A DNA stretch of 64,000 nt from the NCBI GenBank assembly GCA_949317995.1, contig OX439044.1, positions 21,786,641-21,850,640 of the forward strand, in the 5' to 3' direction. Both the position numbers and the translations under genes were made by a program. This DNA comes from Acholoe squamosa (Eukaryota > Annelida > Polychaeta > Phyllodocida > Polynoidae). This document shows, piece after piece, positions 1 to 11,170 of the stretch. The notes beneath the pieces are model-generated. The model was not told where the DNA came from. It did no database searches and saw only the letters and a list, made by a program, of their open reading frames with translations. Numbering within the stretch: position 1 is the first letter of the stretch; every line of letters begins with the position of its first letter.

Positions 1-436
1 CACACCATTTTACCATTTTTTGATTACTGCAGCTTTGTGATTGATGGCACAAATGCTGATCAAACCACAAAGCTCCAGAGGTTGCAAAACAGGGGGCTTA
101 GAATTGTTACAAAGTGCTTCAACATTAAAACCAGTACAGAGGTCCTCCACACCCGGTGTGTTGTTGATAGGCTAGACATCAGACGCCAAAAACAACTGGC
201 AATCTTTATGTACAAGCAAGCCAATAAACTGGGCCTAAGGGCCACTGAGACCCAAAGGACCAGAGGTGAAGCGAAAATAAAATTCCCCCAGAAGAAACCA
301 AACCTTGAAAAGTCCTTATTACAGGGGTGTCCAACTGTGGAACAGAATTGATTCCAGAGCCCAGAAAGCAAAGACTATTGCAGAATTTAAAACCTTATAC
401 AGCAAGTATAATCTTGCCCCAGTCTTAATTGGCTAA
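1..436 (+). pseudogene. 3' end of a LINE reverse-transcriptase ORF, truncated and frameshifted
   Basis: The frame is open from base 1 and reads like the extreme C-terminus of a non-LTR retrotransposon ORF2: a PFFDYC segment, then KLQRLQNRGLRIV, then a basic segment RRQKQLAIFMYK. This LQ-LQNR block follows the polymerase palm in Jockey/CR1/RTE-type elements. At about position 320 the homologous reading moves from frame 1 to frame 2, where YRGVQLWN and a further 30 residues continue to a TAA at 434-436. One indel has therefore broken the copy. The left part is cut by the window edge, so its true 5' extent is unknown. It is a dead fragment, not a host gene. The family assignment rests on motif memory only. 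Confidence 0.7.
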
Positions 437-1020
437 CAGCTAAGAATTACACCATGAGTCAATGGGCTCCTGTCTTTGTTTTGCTGGGTAATCATTGACT
501 TATAGCCGCCCATCAACTCTGGTGATACACTATGCACCGGTAAGGATACAACTACATTGAAGTAACGCAAGCATATTTCATACTTCATATTTCACTCTGC
601 TTTGAGCTGACCTGACCTTTCTAAAGAGAGCTACAAATGTTTCATAGATGTAGAAAATGCCCCCACCGCTGGGAAAATAACTACCATTATCATCACACCT
701 TCACTTCTTCTTAACTCATCCAAATATCTCCTATCTCACTGTCTGGATGGCATCAACAGTGCACACTTTTATCTTTATCCTACCAACCTCCTTCTCCTAC
801 TATTCTATATTATTTGAATTCTATCTGCATGACAAAATTATATATTGAATGTAAACTCCAGGAATATACTGTGCCAAGATTTAATTGAGGAAATAAGGGT
901 TCAGCAGCCACGTAAAATCATGAAAATGATGTGGTGAAGCTGGAACAAAAAAAAAAAAATGAGCGATCAAGTTTTTGGCACAGGAAAGACCTCCAGCATT
1001 TTGACCCCCCCACCCCCGCT
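437..1020. other. Intergenic, no gene seen
   Basis: AT-rich sequence with stops in all frames. It holds a run of A at about 947-958 and a C-rich run at about 1004-1017. I see no exon-like GT/AG structure and no recognisable protein. Confidence 0.5.
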
Positions 1021-1023
1021 TAG

Positions 1024-1688
1024 ATAGGCACTGGCATACCTCCAGTGTATGAGTCTGCTGCGGTGGAGGTGTGAAACTGTGATAAACTTTTATAAAGCTG
1101 AAACTGAGGAGTGTTAAACTCTCCTTTCTTTGGTAGCTCATTTCGAAGCTATTTACTGGAGGATCTCAGCAAACAAGGGCTCATTTTATCAGGCTTGGCT
1201 AGACCTTTAACATGAATATTTTCTTTTATACACGATTGAATGCCGGGAATTTTGTCTTTAACCCCATTCACCCAAAATTTTAGAACCATTTTATGATGAG
1301 AAGATAAGAGAGCACCTAAAAATAAATGGTTCCCATCTGTTCTATGGTTAAAACTGCTCTAGAAAACGTCTAGCTTTTCTTTTTCTAAGGGGCTGCAGTA
1401 TGTTTGACATAGTGTCAGTAGGTAGGCACTGAAATACCTCCAGTGTGTCAGTCTGCTACAGTAGAGGTGTGAAACTGTGATAAAGCTGAAACTGGGTAGT
1501 GTTAAACTCTCCTTTCTTTGCAAGCTTATTCTGAAGCTATTTACTGGAGGATCTTTACAAACAAGAGCTCATTTTAACAGGCTTGGCTAGACCTTTAAAT
1601 GAATATTTTTTGTACAAGGTTGAATGCAGGGAATTTTGCCTTTGACCCCATTGAAGTTCAACCAAATGTTTAGAACCATTTTATGATT
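1024..1688. repeat. Dispersed repeat, two direct copies about 280 bp long
   Basis: Copy 1 (1024-1297) and copy 2 (1421-1688) share long blocks, including GGAGGTGTGAAACTGTGATA, TTTACTGGAGGATCT and AGGCTTGGCTAGACCTTTAA. By eye they are roughly 80-85% alike. Reverse-complement relatives lie at about 23700-23855 and 25200-25380, so this is an interspersed family and not a local tandem array. No coding potential is seen. Confidence 0.8.
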
Positions 1689-2359
1689 TTATGACCATTT
1701 TATTATACGATATTCTGCCGTGGTTCTGTCCGAGCGCGCAGTTCAAGGGAAAAGATGACATCAAAAATTTGCTTTTAAATTGTTTGATTATGACAAAATG
1801 TATCATTATTTACATTATTTCTTGGGGGTACATCTTGCTTATCTGAAAAGAAAATTGCCCAAAATAATTGTTTTAGTGATCTAGTCTACCTTGGATTCAT
1901 CTTGCTTGATCACAAAATTGGATCCAAATTAAACTCTTAACTATGGCTATTGGAGCCGGGTTTTCAGTCAGATCCACAAATTTATAATCACCAAGTTTAG
2001 GGTGTAATCATTCAGTGATATACTGTTAGTTTACACATTTTTCAAAAGCCAAAGGAAAGTTTCAAATCTCATCTATCAGACAACATTTTGTCCTTTATGG
2101 TGAGTGATGTCTTTCTCTACGAAAAAAGCTGCTGTACTTACGTCATGTTTTTGGGAGCTATACTGACAACAAGTTCTTTAACTATTGGGTCTATGGGTCA
2201 GATAGATTTTGGCGATGAAATTAGCACATGGAGTCCTATGGGTAATCACCAAGTGAGACACTTTTTTTCAGCAGGCAATGTTTACAGTGTCCAAGCTATA
2301 CACATAACACATTGGGGACTGAGCGATAAACTAAGCATGCTAAGGATAAAGTTTTCTGT
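1689..2359. other. Intergenic, no gene seen
   Basis: Low-complexity AT-rich DNA. The short open frame near 2088-2399 has no recognisable domain, and its 3' part runs into the G-rich minisatellite, so it is not called. Confidence 0.45.
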
Positions 2360-2543
2360 GGGGGCTAGGTTTCCAGGGGGCCAGGTGTCCAGGGGCTAGG
2401 TCTCCAGGGGACCAGGTGTCCGGGGGCCAAGTGTCCGGGGGCCAAGTGTCCATGGGGCCAGGTGTCCAGGGGCCAGGGGTCCGGGGCCAAGTGTCCGGGG
2501 GGGGGGGGGGGGGCAGCACACCAGGGGCCAGTGGTCCAAGGGG
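2360..2543. repeat. G-rich minisatellite, unit about 15 bp (GGGGCCAAGTGTCC-like)
   Basis: About eleven degenerate units of the form GGGGCCAGGTGTCC follow one another and include a run of more than 15 G near 2496-2513. G runs of three or more at short spacing make it a candidate G-quadruplex former. No gene overlaps it. Confidence 0.85.
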
Positions 2544-2769
2544 TTTAGTAAGAGAAGATTATGCCAGACTGGTGTCAGTACATGTATAGATAATAGTCTC
2601 TATTTGTAAGTGATTAGTCAATATTTCGCAAGTGCTGATTCCTGTGACCCTACAGGGTTGATAGAGGGTTTTATGGTACCGGTACCTACCCTGAGCCTTC
2701 TGTGCTTCAATGCACAACGCCCAATTTTTATATTGGGGGGGTAGTAGACCTTGGGCCATATGTGATATA

Positions 2770-3360
2770 TCACATGTTAAATCTTTCCACTTTAAATTGA
2801 CATAGAGACTTCATTTAAAAAGCAAATCAACTTCTTTTCTAAAGATCTATCCATTGCTCATTAGGGAGTGATCATTTTTTAACAAAAGGGGGGGGCTGGC
2901 AGGTTTGCATGCAGACGTACGAAAAAAATATTGGCCCCCCCTCTTGATGGGACAAAATTTTTTCGACCCCCCCGTCAGGGACTGAAAATTGCGCGCGAAC
3001 ATGCCCTTTTAACCTATAGTAACGTGCAGGCTTTTTTGCTGAAAACAGGTGAAATTATTTTGACCCCCCCTTTAACCCACCAGCCCCCCCCCCCTGTTGT
3101 TAAAAAATGATCACTCCCTTAGATAAGTGTAATGGGATAAAGTCTTGAAAAACTAGGTACCCTGTAAGTGCCTACCCCTAGTTAGGCACTTACCTAATTT
3201 TTAGGACTTGGTTCTATGTACTCTAGCTAATGATCTATGGATAGATCTCACAAAACTGATTGATTTTGCTTTTTGAATGAAGTCTTTATGTTAATTTGAA
3301 GCAAAGTTATGGCCATTCAAAGATCTGAAATTCTGTCTATCGTTCTGCCACAATTAACCA
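2770..3360. repeat. Imperfect hairpin (foldback) element, interrupted by a nested insertion
   Basis: The left arm (about 2779-2860, continuing at 3119-3175) is an inverted copy of the right arm (about 3190-3350). Matching landmarks are GACTTCATTTAAAAAGCAAATC against GATTTTGCTTTTTGAATGAAGTC, GATCTATCCAT against ATGGATAGATC, and AAGTGCCTA against TAGGCACTT at the centre. Half-element relatives flank the LTR element at 18040-18260 and 23180-23400. It looks like a non-autonomous DNA element. No transposase is present. Confidence 0.65.
2864..3118. mobile_element. 255-bp MITE, TTA target duplication, PIF/Harbinger-like
   Basis: Both ends carry a terminal inverted repeat beginning GGGAGTGATCATTTTTTAAC. 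The element is flanked by TTA (2861-2863 and 3119-3121). It sits in the left arm of the surrounding hairpin element, whose opposite arm near 3225 has the uninterrupted site with a single TTA, which confirms the boundaries. A 3-bp TWA duplication is typical of PIF/Harbinger. The interior has C-rich and G-rich stretches and no ORF. Confidence 0.75.
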
Positions 3361-3460
3361 TAGTTAAGAGTTTAATTGTGATCCAGATTTCGTGATCATT
3401 CTAGCTGGCATCAGGAGTCATTTAATCAGTTAAATGCCCATTTCTCATGAACTATTACAG

Positions 3461-3895
3461 CTAGAATTATGATATAAAAAGTAGATCGAAGGTCATCACG
3501 AGGCAGATGTGATTGTGCATGTGGTGACCTTGGACAAGGTCAAGGTCATTTTAAGGTCAAAGGTCAATGTTGTGAAATTAGGTAAATGACTACTTCCTAT
3601 GAAAAACTAAAGCTAGAAACTTGATATAAAACATAGTTGAAGGCTTTTTCAGTGATTAGTGTGAACAGGCATGTGGTGACCTTGCCCAAGGTCAAGGTCA
3701 TTCTAAGGTCAATGTTATGAGATTGGAGTAAAATTGACACATCTCATGATATATCAAGACTAGAAATTTGAGATAAAGAATGGGTCTAAGCTCACCAAAA
3801 GACCTTGCATATGGTGACCTTGTCTAAGATCAAGGTCATTTTAAGGTCAAAGGTCAACATTGCGAAATAAGATAAATGACTACTTCCGTTGAAAA
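3461..3895 (+). repeat. Three tandem units of about 149 bp rich in AGGTCA half-sites
   Basis: Units start near 3461, 3611 and 3759. Each contains a block of the form GTGACCTTGNNNAAGGTCAAGGTCA followed by TTTTAAGGTCAAAGGTCAA (written here with gaps). About fourteen AGGTCA/TGACCT hexamers occur in 430 bp, many as direct repeats spaced 0, 1 or about 5 bp. AGGTCA is the nuclear-receptor half-site. Whether it is used here is not shown, because no gene lies within several kb. Confidence 0.75.
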
Positions 3896-6345
3896 AAATT
3901 TAATATCTTTTCTGTTTGTGTACTGGCCTCCCCTCTACTTCATAGAGAAATCCTGCTAGTCAGTCCTCTCTTAAGATGTTCACTAAAAGGACCTACTGGT
4001 CAGTACTACAGAAGAAAAACCATGTAGCCCCTGGAGTGAAGGACCTAGGCTAGAGTAGTGGTGCAGTGGGGGTGTGGGGGGGGGGGTGGGAGGTGTGGGA
4101 GGTGGTCCCAGCCTACCCCTCTCAGAGCTTGTAGGTGAGGATGTTGGGGTTGCTTATAAAACATAGTGGTCCATGTCTAAATGGAAATGTTAAGGCATAT
4201 TCTATAACATTTTTAACCGTAGAACACATGCAAACTAGTTATTTTTATGAGCAACTTGATCTTCATACAATAAAATGCCTCCAAAGTTGGGCTTTAATTT
4301 CACTTGACCAAACCCTTATTTTTTTCTCAACCAATCATTGATAACTTATATGCATGTGATAGATCTTATCAAGCCCGTTGATATGACACCCTAATTGTCT
4401 TGATATTCCAATAAATAGCTTCAGAATCGACTTTGGAAGATAGGTGAGGTAAAAAGTGTCCCTCAAAGGGTTAATCACACTATGAGTGGCTGTGGCGGCC
4501 AGAACCGCTAACGGGAGTTACGTCAGTGCCTACCCTAGTTAGGTACACCACATGAAAATTAAGATAAGGAGTTAGAGCTAAACCCCTATGTCTTAGTTGT
4601 GCAGGAGAGTGCAAGGATTTCAAATCTTTTGGAATCATGTTGATATCTCAATTCATTCTCACAAAATCGCAGAATTAGTATCTAAAAATCTGACATTTTT
4701 GTCCTAAGTATTCAGGCAATTTGTTGTGACCTTCTGGATCCCAATAATGGGCCAATTAGCCATAATAAATGAAGAAATAAAAGGGAGGTAAGTTAGTAAA
4801 ATGTCAATTCAATTGGAATGAACCACAATATCAGCATGAAATAAAAAGCTATCTGACCCGGATGTTTACCTGTATGAAATTTTACCTTGACCTAATTTTC
4901 CTGTGACCTATATATCTGACCTACATTAGTTCTGACCTAGATTCTGATATCAAATATATAGGAACAGACGCTGTAAAATATGAAGAAGTAGACATTCTGA
5001 TAACCTAACCACTGGTATTTGACCCTAACATTAACATCTAATGGGTTTCCTATTGACCTAATTTCAGGCCACCCTATATGTTTGACCAACATTAGCTCAT
5101 GACCTAGATTTTGATGACACGATCAAATAATATTTTCCTGTGTGGTAGCGTGTTCACATGGTCGGGAAATCGTAAAAAATCTGTAAATTGCTCCCAAAGT
5201 CGGGGAGCCTGTGAAACAAGTTTATCTTAGCAGGTATAGTAAGTGTCACACCTGTATGATGTACATGGGTCATGCAGTGACGGTTTTAAAACTGCCAAAT
5301 CACCATTTCGCACCTTCACACAGGAAAATGTGATTTTTCGAATTTCTTTTGCAGTCACCAGCTGTACTATTCAGTCCACATGCAAAAACTAGACCTTATA
5401 TGAAACGCCATGAAACATACTATTACTTTCTTTTAGTTTCATTCTACTTTTTCATTTTGGACAACTTCATTTAGATGACCTTTTCAGTCATCCACTTCAG
5501 AAATCTACAAAAATGCCTAGAAATGCACCAATTTCCCCGAAAAATTTTCATATAGGTAAAATAAGCCGTGAAATACCAAGATAATTTCTTATATGTGTTC
5601 ATTTATTCTTTGTTCTGTAAGAATATGCCAATTTCAGTGCAGTTTAATTTCCAGTGCAGCAATTTGTTGGGTCACAAAAATGCGTCACAAATGATGGACA
5701 CTCCCAGAGGAGTGGTGCAGGCATTGTGTGATGTACCTACCCTAGTCTATAAAAATTTTATAGCCTAGTGGATTCTGGGGTCCCTACTTAGGCTACTAGT
5801 AGGCACGGCAGTGTCACCGACGGTAGCGCCACCACCGCTGCCCATCGCATGGCCTGGTTTTGTCAGTCCAAAACACCTAAATTTGGCTGGCTTGTCACTC
5901 TCTCACATTTAGATATTTTTTGATGATTCCAAAAGGACATTACCTTCCAACACCTCAAGTCATTGTATCCTCCAAGTTTTCTCCACTCCTGGGACCAAAA
6001 TGGTGTGTAATCAGCCTCTATATTCTGTAAACAGCCACCAAAAACTCCCAGGAAGAGATACCTAAATCTAACCTAGCCTTATCTAGTCATCCAACATTTG
6101 GGTCATGTTCAAACCAGAAATGATTCTGATTGGTCCATGGCCAGCCAAAATACAGCCAAAAACATTGGAGGGGGGTGTGGCACTTCTTGGTACAGCCACT
6201 CTCCAGGCAACCACCAGCCCCTCCATATTGGCACAGCACTACACCACTCTCTGCAGGGAGAGTGTGCTGGCTGTTCCAGACAGTGGATACACCCCTTCTG
6301 ACCTACAACCAGGACATCTAAACACATGGAGGAGGAGGCAGGTGG
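3896..6345. other. Intergenic, no gene seen
   Basis: Contains a poly-G stretch at about 4065-4090 and a TAGGTAC-type short palindromic motif near 4520-4552. Scattered GACCTA/TGACCT words occur at 4880-5110. Short ORFs at 4135-4341, 5568-5768 and 6098-6425 have no recognisable domain, and several overlap one another on both strands, so none is called. Confidence 0.45.
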
Positions 6346-6520
6346 TAGAAAGGCTTTCCTGTGTGGGTTTACATGCAAAAATGATGTATTTAACCCCACC
6401 CATGGCCCTAGATGTAATGTGGTAATGGAATATTGATATAACAGTGTATGTTATGCTGTGTTTTGGTACTTTGTAAGCTGAAAAAGATCAGAAACTTGCA
6501 TTTGTTTGGCTGGTTCTGGG

Positions 6521-7131
6521 TACTCCGTAGACGCTCTGAGGGAACCTCAGAGACCAAGTGTGTCTGTTGTAGTCTGTTTGGTCAGCCAGATTGGCTGAGT
6601 GCCCAGTTCTCACAGAAGTACTTACTGTCAGGTCCAATGCTTACACCAACACTTCCCTCAATGTATATCCAAAGATTCACAATACACAAAGCACTTGAAA
6701 TACTTGTAATAATTAATAATCCAGGTGATTTTCAAATCTCCCTCCCTAACTCCAAATCATTGTCGGCCATCTTGAAGCCAGGTGTAGCCACCTAGTGCCA
6801 AAAAGACTACACTATTCTTGGTTGGTTAGCCCTATGTTTCAAGAGCAGTCTAACACAAGGTAGCAGCACAAGATGTTGACAATGGAGGCCATTGAGGCAG
6901 TGATATCTAAGCTCAAGATAAACATGTCAGATTTATTGGATATATCTCATGTTTCAGTCAATATAAGCTGATGTACATGAAAACTACATGTTTGTGAATA
7001 GGAGGGACAATTTCCAGGAACTGAAAGTGAGTACTTAGTTCAGACTAGCCATGTGTTTGTGCCACTATAGACTTGTATACATCTTGGATCCTGCCTGTGA
7101 GCAGGCAGGTATTTCGGCCTAGTTCTGGGGC
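6521..7131. mobile_element. 611-bp insertion with 8-bp target duplication, hAT-like by duplication size
   Basis: The left arm of the inverted repeat is interrupted exactly here. GTTCTGGG stands at 6513-6520 and again at 7132-7139, whereas the right arm has a single copy in the continuous sequence (reverse complement CCCAGAAC near 8678). An 8-bp duplication is the size made by hAT transposases. Ends TACTCCGTAG and CCGAAATACC-type (read inward from the right) share only weak similarity, so the superfamily is tentative. There is no transposase ORF. Confidence 0.7.
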
Positions 7132-7863
7132 CAGCTCCACTGCCACTCCCCAGTCAGGACTGTCAGTGTCACTTTGACAGTCAGGTGGGAGGGGCTAGCC
7201 AAATGTGTATGTGAATGTACATGTACATATTAAGGGAGGGGGGGGGGTCATTTCTTTTTGGCTGGGGGGGGGGGGCATGCATGTAGACACACACACACAC
7301 ACGTATAAATTTCTGTGTGGTGGGGGGGGGGAGGGGCTACTATGTATGTGAATGTTAAAGGGTGGTCTTTTTTTTTTGGCTGGGTGGGGGGTGGGGGCAT
7401 GCATTTACACACATTTATGTATAGGGGTGGGTGGTCATTTTGGGTTGTTTGCGTGTGTGTGTGTGTGGGGGGGCACAGAAGGTGGGGGGGGGGCTAATAT
7501 CATATGTATGTGAATGTACATGTATTAAAGGGTGGTCATTTTTTTTTTGCTGGGGGGGGGCATGCATTTACACACATTTATGTATAGGGGTGGGTGGTCA
7601 TTTTGGGTTGTTTGTGTGTGTGGGGGGGGGGGCACAGAAGGTAGGGGGGCTAATATCATATGTATGTGAATGTACATGTATTAAAGGGTGGTCATTTTTT
7701 TTTTGCTGGGGGGGGGGTCCATGCACGTAAACACATTTATGTATAGGGGTGGGTGGTCATTTTGGGTTGTTTGCGTGTGTGGGGGGGGGGGGCACAGAAG
7801 GTGGGGGGGCTAATATCATATTGTCATGATTTGGCCTGGATTGGACCAAAAAATAGATATTAT

Positions 7864-7994
7864 GCGTTTAATGTATCTTATGGGAAAGCACGAGTGGGTT
7901 TATGCTTTAATATTAATCCACGACTGCGCAGCGGGAGTGGTTTATTAACCCTTAACCCACGAGTGCTTTTCCATAACATACATTAAGGCGTTTA
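7864..7994. repeat. Small hairpin element in the foldback loop
   Basis: Left arm GCGTTTAATGTATCTTATGG and following GCACGAGTGGGTT pair with AACCCACGAGTGCTTTTCC and ACATACATTAAGGCG on the right, giving arms of about 40 bp around a loop of about 45 bp. No ORF. It resembles a palindromic MITE. Confidence 0.7.
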
Positions 7995-8852
7995 TCTCAC
8001 ATTTTTCTCCATCTTGTATTAATTTCTTACCTGATAACCCCAGATTTAATCCAGGAGAAGACATTTTCTAAGTGCATGCGATCCGCACGGTTTGCCAAGC
8101 CACCGTAGCCATTGTTTTTACTCCACCCGTCATACCCTCATCTTTCCAACGACTTTTCAGGTAGAATCCAAGCATGTCAAGTCCTGTACTTCTAGCACCA
8201 CCAAATATACGATCTCTAGTTGGTGTTCGCCTACATTTTGTATCCATTTTCTTATAAATAAATAAGAATCCATTGATTTTCCATAGCAATCCAATGCACA
8301 CGGCCCGGTACACGACCATTTCGGCCATCACCTTCTGTGCCCCCCCCCACACACACACACGCAAACAACCCAAAATGACCACCCACCCCTATACATAAAT
8401 GTGTGTAAATGCATGCCCCCACCCCCCACCCAGCCAAAAAAAAAAGACCACCCTTTAACATTCACATACATAGTAGCCCCCCCCACCACACAGAAATTTA
8501 TACATGTGTGTGTGTGTGTCTACATGCATGCCCCCCCCCCAGCCAAAAAGAAATGACCCCCCCCCCCCCTCCCTTAATATGTACATGTACATTCACATAC
8601 ACATTAGGCTAGCCCCTCCCACCTGACTGTCAAAGTGACACTGACAGTCCTGACTGGGGAGTGGCAGTGGAGCTGGCCCCAGAACCAGCCAAACAAATGC
8701 AAGTTTCTGATCTTTTTCAGCTTACAAAGTACCAAAACACAGCATAACATACACTGTTATATCAATATTCCATTACCACATTACATCTAGGGCCATGGGT
8801 GGGGTTAAATACATCATTTTTGCATGTAAACCCACACAGGAAAACCTTTCTA

Positions 8853-10839
8853 TGTTCGTTGGTTGTCATGATGCATCAATGCAGTCCTAGCAAGTCTACT
8901 TGCCAACTGTGCAATGGTGCACCGTTCCAACATTTGAGCAAATGAGATTTGAGGCTATTGGGTCAGGGTGCATTTCTATTCCGACCTGGCGTGTTGTAGG
9001 TGGTGCCGGCCTGTCTAGCTGTAGCTGGTTATCAGCATGTACTTTACACTGGTTGTAGGGTATAGTTATGTAATAGTTGGTGGGAATCCACTCTATCCCG
9101 CCCTACATACAAAACTATTATTATGACTCATTAAGTAGCACACAGTGGCTTAAGAGTATAATTATAAGTTTATAAGTATGATAACTGTAGGCTATCACTC
9201 AGGACACCTCCAGGTGTGGAGTCTTTACACCTACAGGTGTGAAGAGTCACCCATGTATAGAGTGTCTTCTGACCCCTGTAGCTGCAAATCTCGCGAGAAT
9301 GCATGTTAATCAGGCCTGAGCTGGTAGCTGCAGAGTAGGCACACCTGTATGGCCTGCCTGTATGGTACTCGCGCCCACAGGACCACATGCAACTTCGGTA
9401 TATCAAGTGAATCAATGGGAATTTTTTATTATGTATTGATACATCATGCCCATTGGTCTGCATGATGTTGGAATACATTGTAAACACCTGTTTTGAGTTA
9501 CTCATCTCTACTGGGTTGAATCCTGGCTGAGTGAACTCATCAACCATAGGGTCTGTATGATGCATCAATGACATGCTGGTGAGCGACTTACCAATACTTC
9601 CTTGGTGCATCATATTGACAAAGAAGTATGATGCACTAAATTGACTAGTGTATTAATAGCTGTCAAGGGGTATATGGATTAGCATGCATTAGACTCTAGA
9701 CCTTGTGATTGTTTAGGCCACCAGGTTCATGTAGAAGGGGACCAGTATTTGTCGATATCCTAGGGGATGGGGGGGGGGATTATTTACTCATGATATTATT
9801 GTTGAACATTATTGTAAAGCAACATGTTGATGGTACTATGAATCTCTCAAACAATCATCATGAATTCGGCCCTTGATCCCTGGTTTGATCCCTCATGACA
9901 AAGTAGATTGCAGGTCAGGTTCATAGTGTGCGTCAAGCATTGATTTATTGTTTCATTTGGATATCTTGGAGGTGCTATATTTGTCAACCAGGATTGCTTT
10001 AAACAAGTTTTGTTAAGACAGCTGTGCTGGTCTGCTGGAATACAAAGTATCTGTGAACCTGTAAAGAGATAAGCAGAGTTGTTTAAAGATTTTTTTTTCA
10101 TTGGTTAATAACTTTATTGTAGATCTGCAAGGAGAATACACTATACAGCTCTGTAAAACCTGTTCCTATAGCTTCAGGGTGATGTTAGCTTCAATCTAAA
10201 AAAAAAATTGGGTGCCTACGACAATTATTTCAGGAGTTATTCACCTGGGGCCATCTAGCATCGAAAATCGCCAATTTCGCTTAAATTCGCATGTATCATT
10301 TTCATAGCAACACCCCCCCTAAATTATTTTTTTCTAAAATCTGATGCTGGATATTGCTTCTTGGGACCAAAACCTACATTTTGGTGTATTACAATAGTGT
10401 ATTGGCCGATTTTAAAAATTAAGCTGCCATGCCTACTACTAGTACAGATCTGTGACTACAACCGACCAGCCCCCTCCCCCGTTGACGTTGTTAAAATGAA
10501 CACACGCTTAGACTTAGTCTACAGGCAGTAGACCTGCCAACCGGTCCCTAGGCATATGATGTTAGGAGCGTACAGAGCGATATTGGAGTGGCAGACGGGT
10601 GTGGAATCCCCACACTAACAGGCAGCTGTCACGAGTTGCTGAGTTGCTGTTTACGCCCGTCCCCCACAAAAAAAGGGCCACATGTTGTTGACGTTGGTAC
10701 GGCAAAGCATGGGCGATAATTGAGTATTGCACATAATAGTAATCAAAATGACATGAAACCAATCATTCAACACAATATTGGGTACTTCTTTATGAGATGC
10801 AGCCAAAAGATATATCGGTAGAATTAAAATGCCTTACCT
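8853..10839. other. Intergenic, no gene seen
   Basis: Contains GATGCATCAATG words near 8870 and 9558 and paired ACACCTCCAGGTGT / ACACCTACAGGTGT palindromes at 9205-9241. There are C-rich patches near 10310. A minus-strand open frame at 9170-9613 (147 codons) overlaps these palindromic words and shows no known domain, so I do not call it. Confidence 0.4.
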
Positions 10840-11170
10840 ATCTTATTATCTTTTCCAGGAATCTGGCCAAAACAAAGGGAGGAATTACAGACAAAAACAA
10901 CAACTTTCGCTCGACAGTCGTTTTTCGCTAGTTTCTTCACCGGAAATCAGCATACTATTATTTATAATTCCCTTTTAAATTTCAATGCTAATACACCTTT
11001 TTCTACAATGCCTTAGACTTGGTGAATGTTGCACACATATTTCTGTAATAAAATAATTGATATTTATTAGTGACATTGAATTGGCTGGTACTCGGCGTCT
11101 GAAATCTTCCCCCTTCAGCTTAATGTAAACTGTACGGGGAACAGCGAAGACGGTGACCCTTCCACACAAC
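10840..11170 (+). promoter_or_regulatory. Probable NDUFA9 promoter and 5' UTR
   Basis: CpG becomes more frequent here than in the preceding AT-rich DNA. CACCGGAAAT, an ETS-type site, lies about 235 bp upstream of the start codon. The sequence around the start, ACAACATGGCGGCTTTG, matches the YY1 consensus AAnATGGCGGC, which often overlaps start codons of housekeeping mitochondrial genes. No TATA box is evident. The transcription start cannot be placed from sequence alone. Confidence 0.4.

Larger units (their letters stand above)
6346..8852. repeat. 2.5-kb inverted repeat (large foldback) with tandem units
   Basis: The left arm (6346-6520 plus 7132-7488) is the inverted copy of the right arm (8331-8852). 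Shared landmarks include CAGTTCCACTGCC-type sequence near 7150/8660, TGACAGTCAGGTGGGAGGGG and GGGGTGGGTGGTCATTTTGG. The left arm carries a 611-bp insertion. At its inner side the 155-160-bp G/T-rich unit is present three times (7335-7489, 7490-7646, 7647-7808) but only once in the right arm. A smaller hairpin lies in the loop. Apparent ORFs of this region are translations of poly-G/T tract and are not genes. Confidence 0.8.

Noticed and set aside
6098..6425. Several overlapping frames on both strands
   Set aside because: Mutually overlapping, no domain, no conserved start or splice context.
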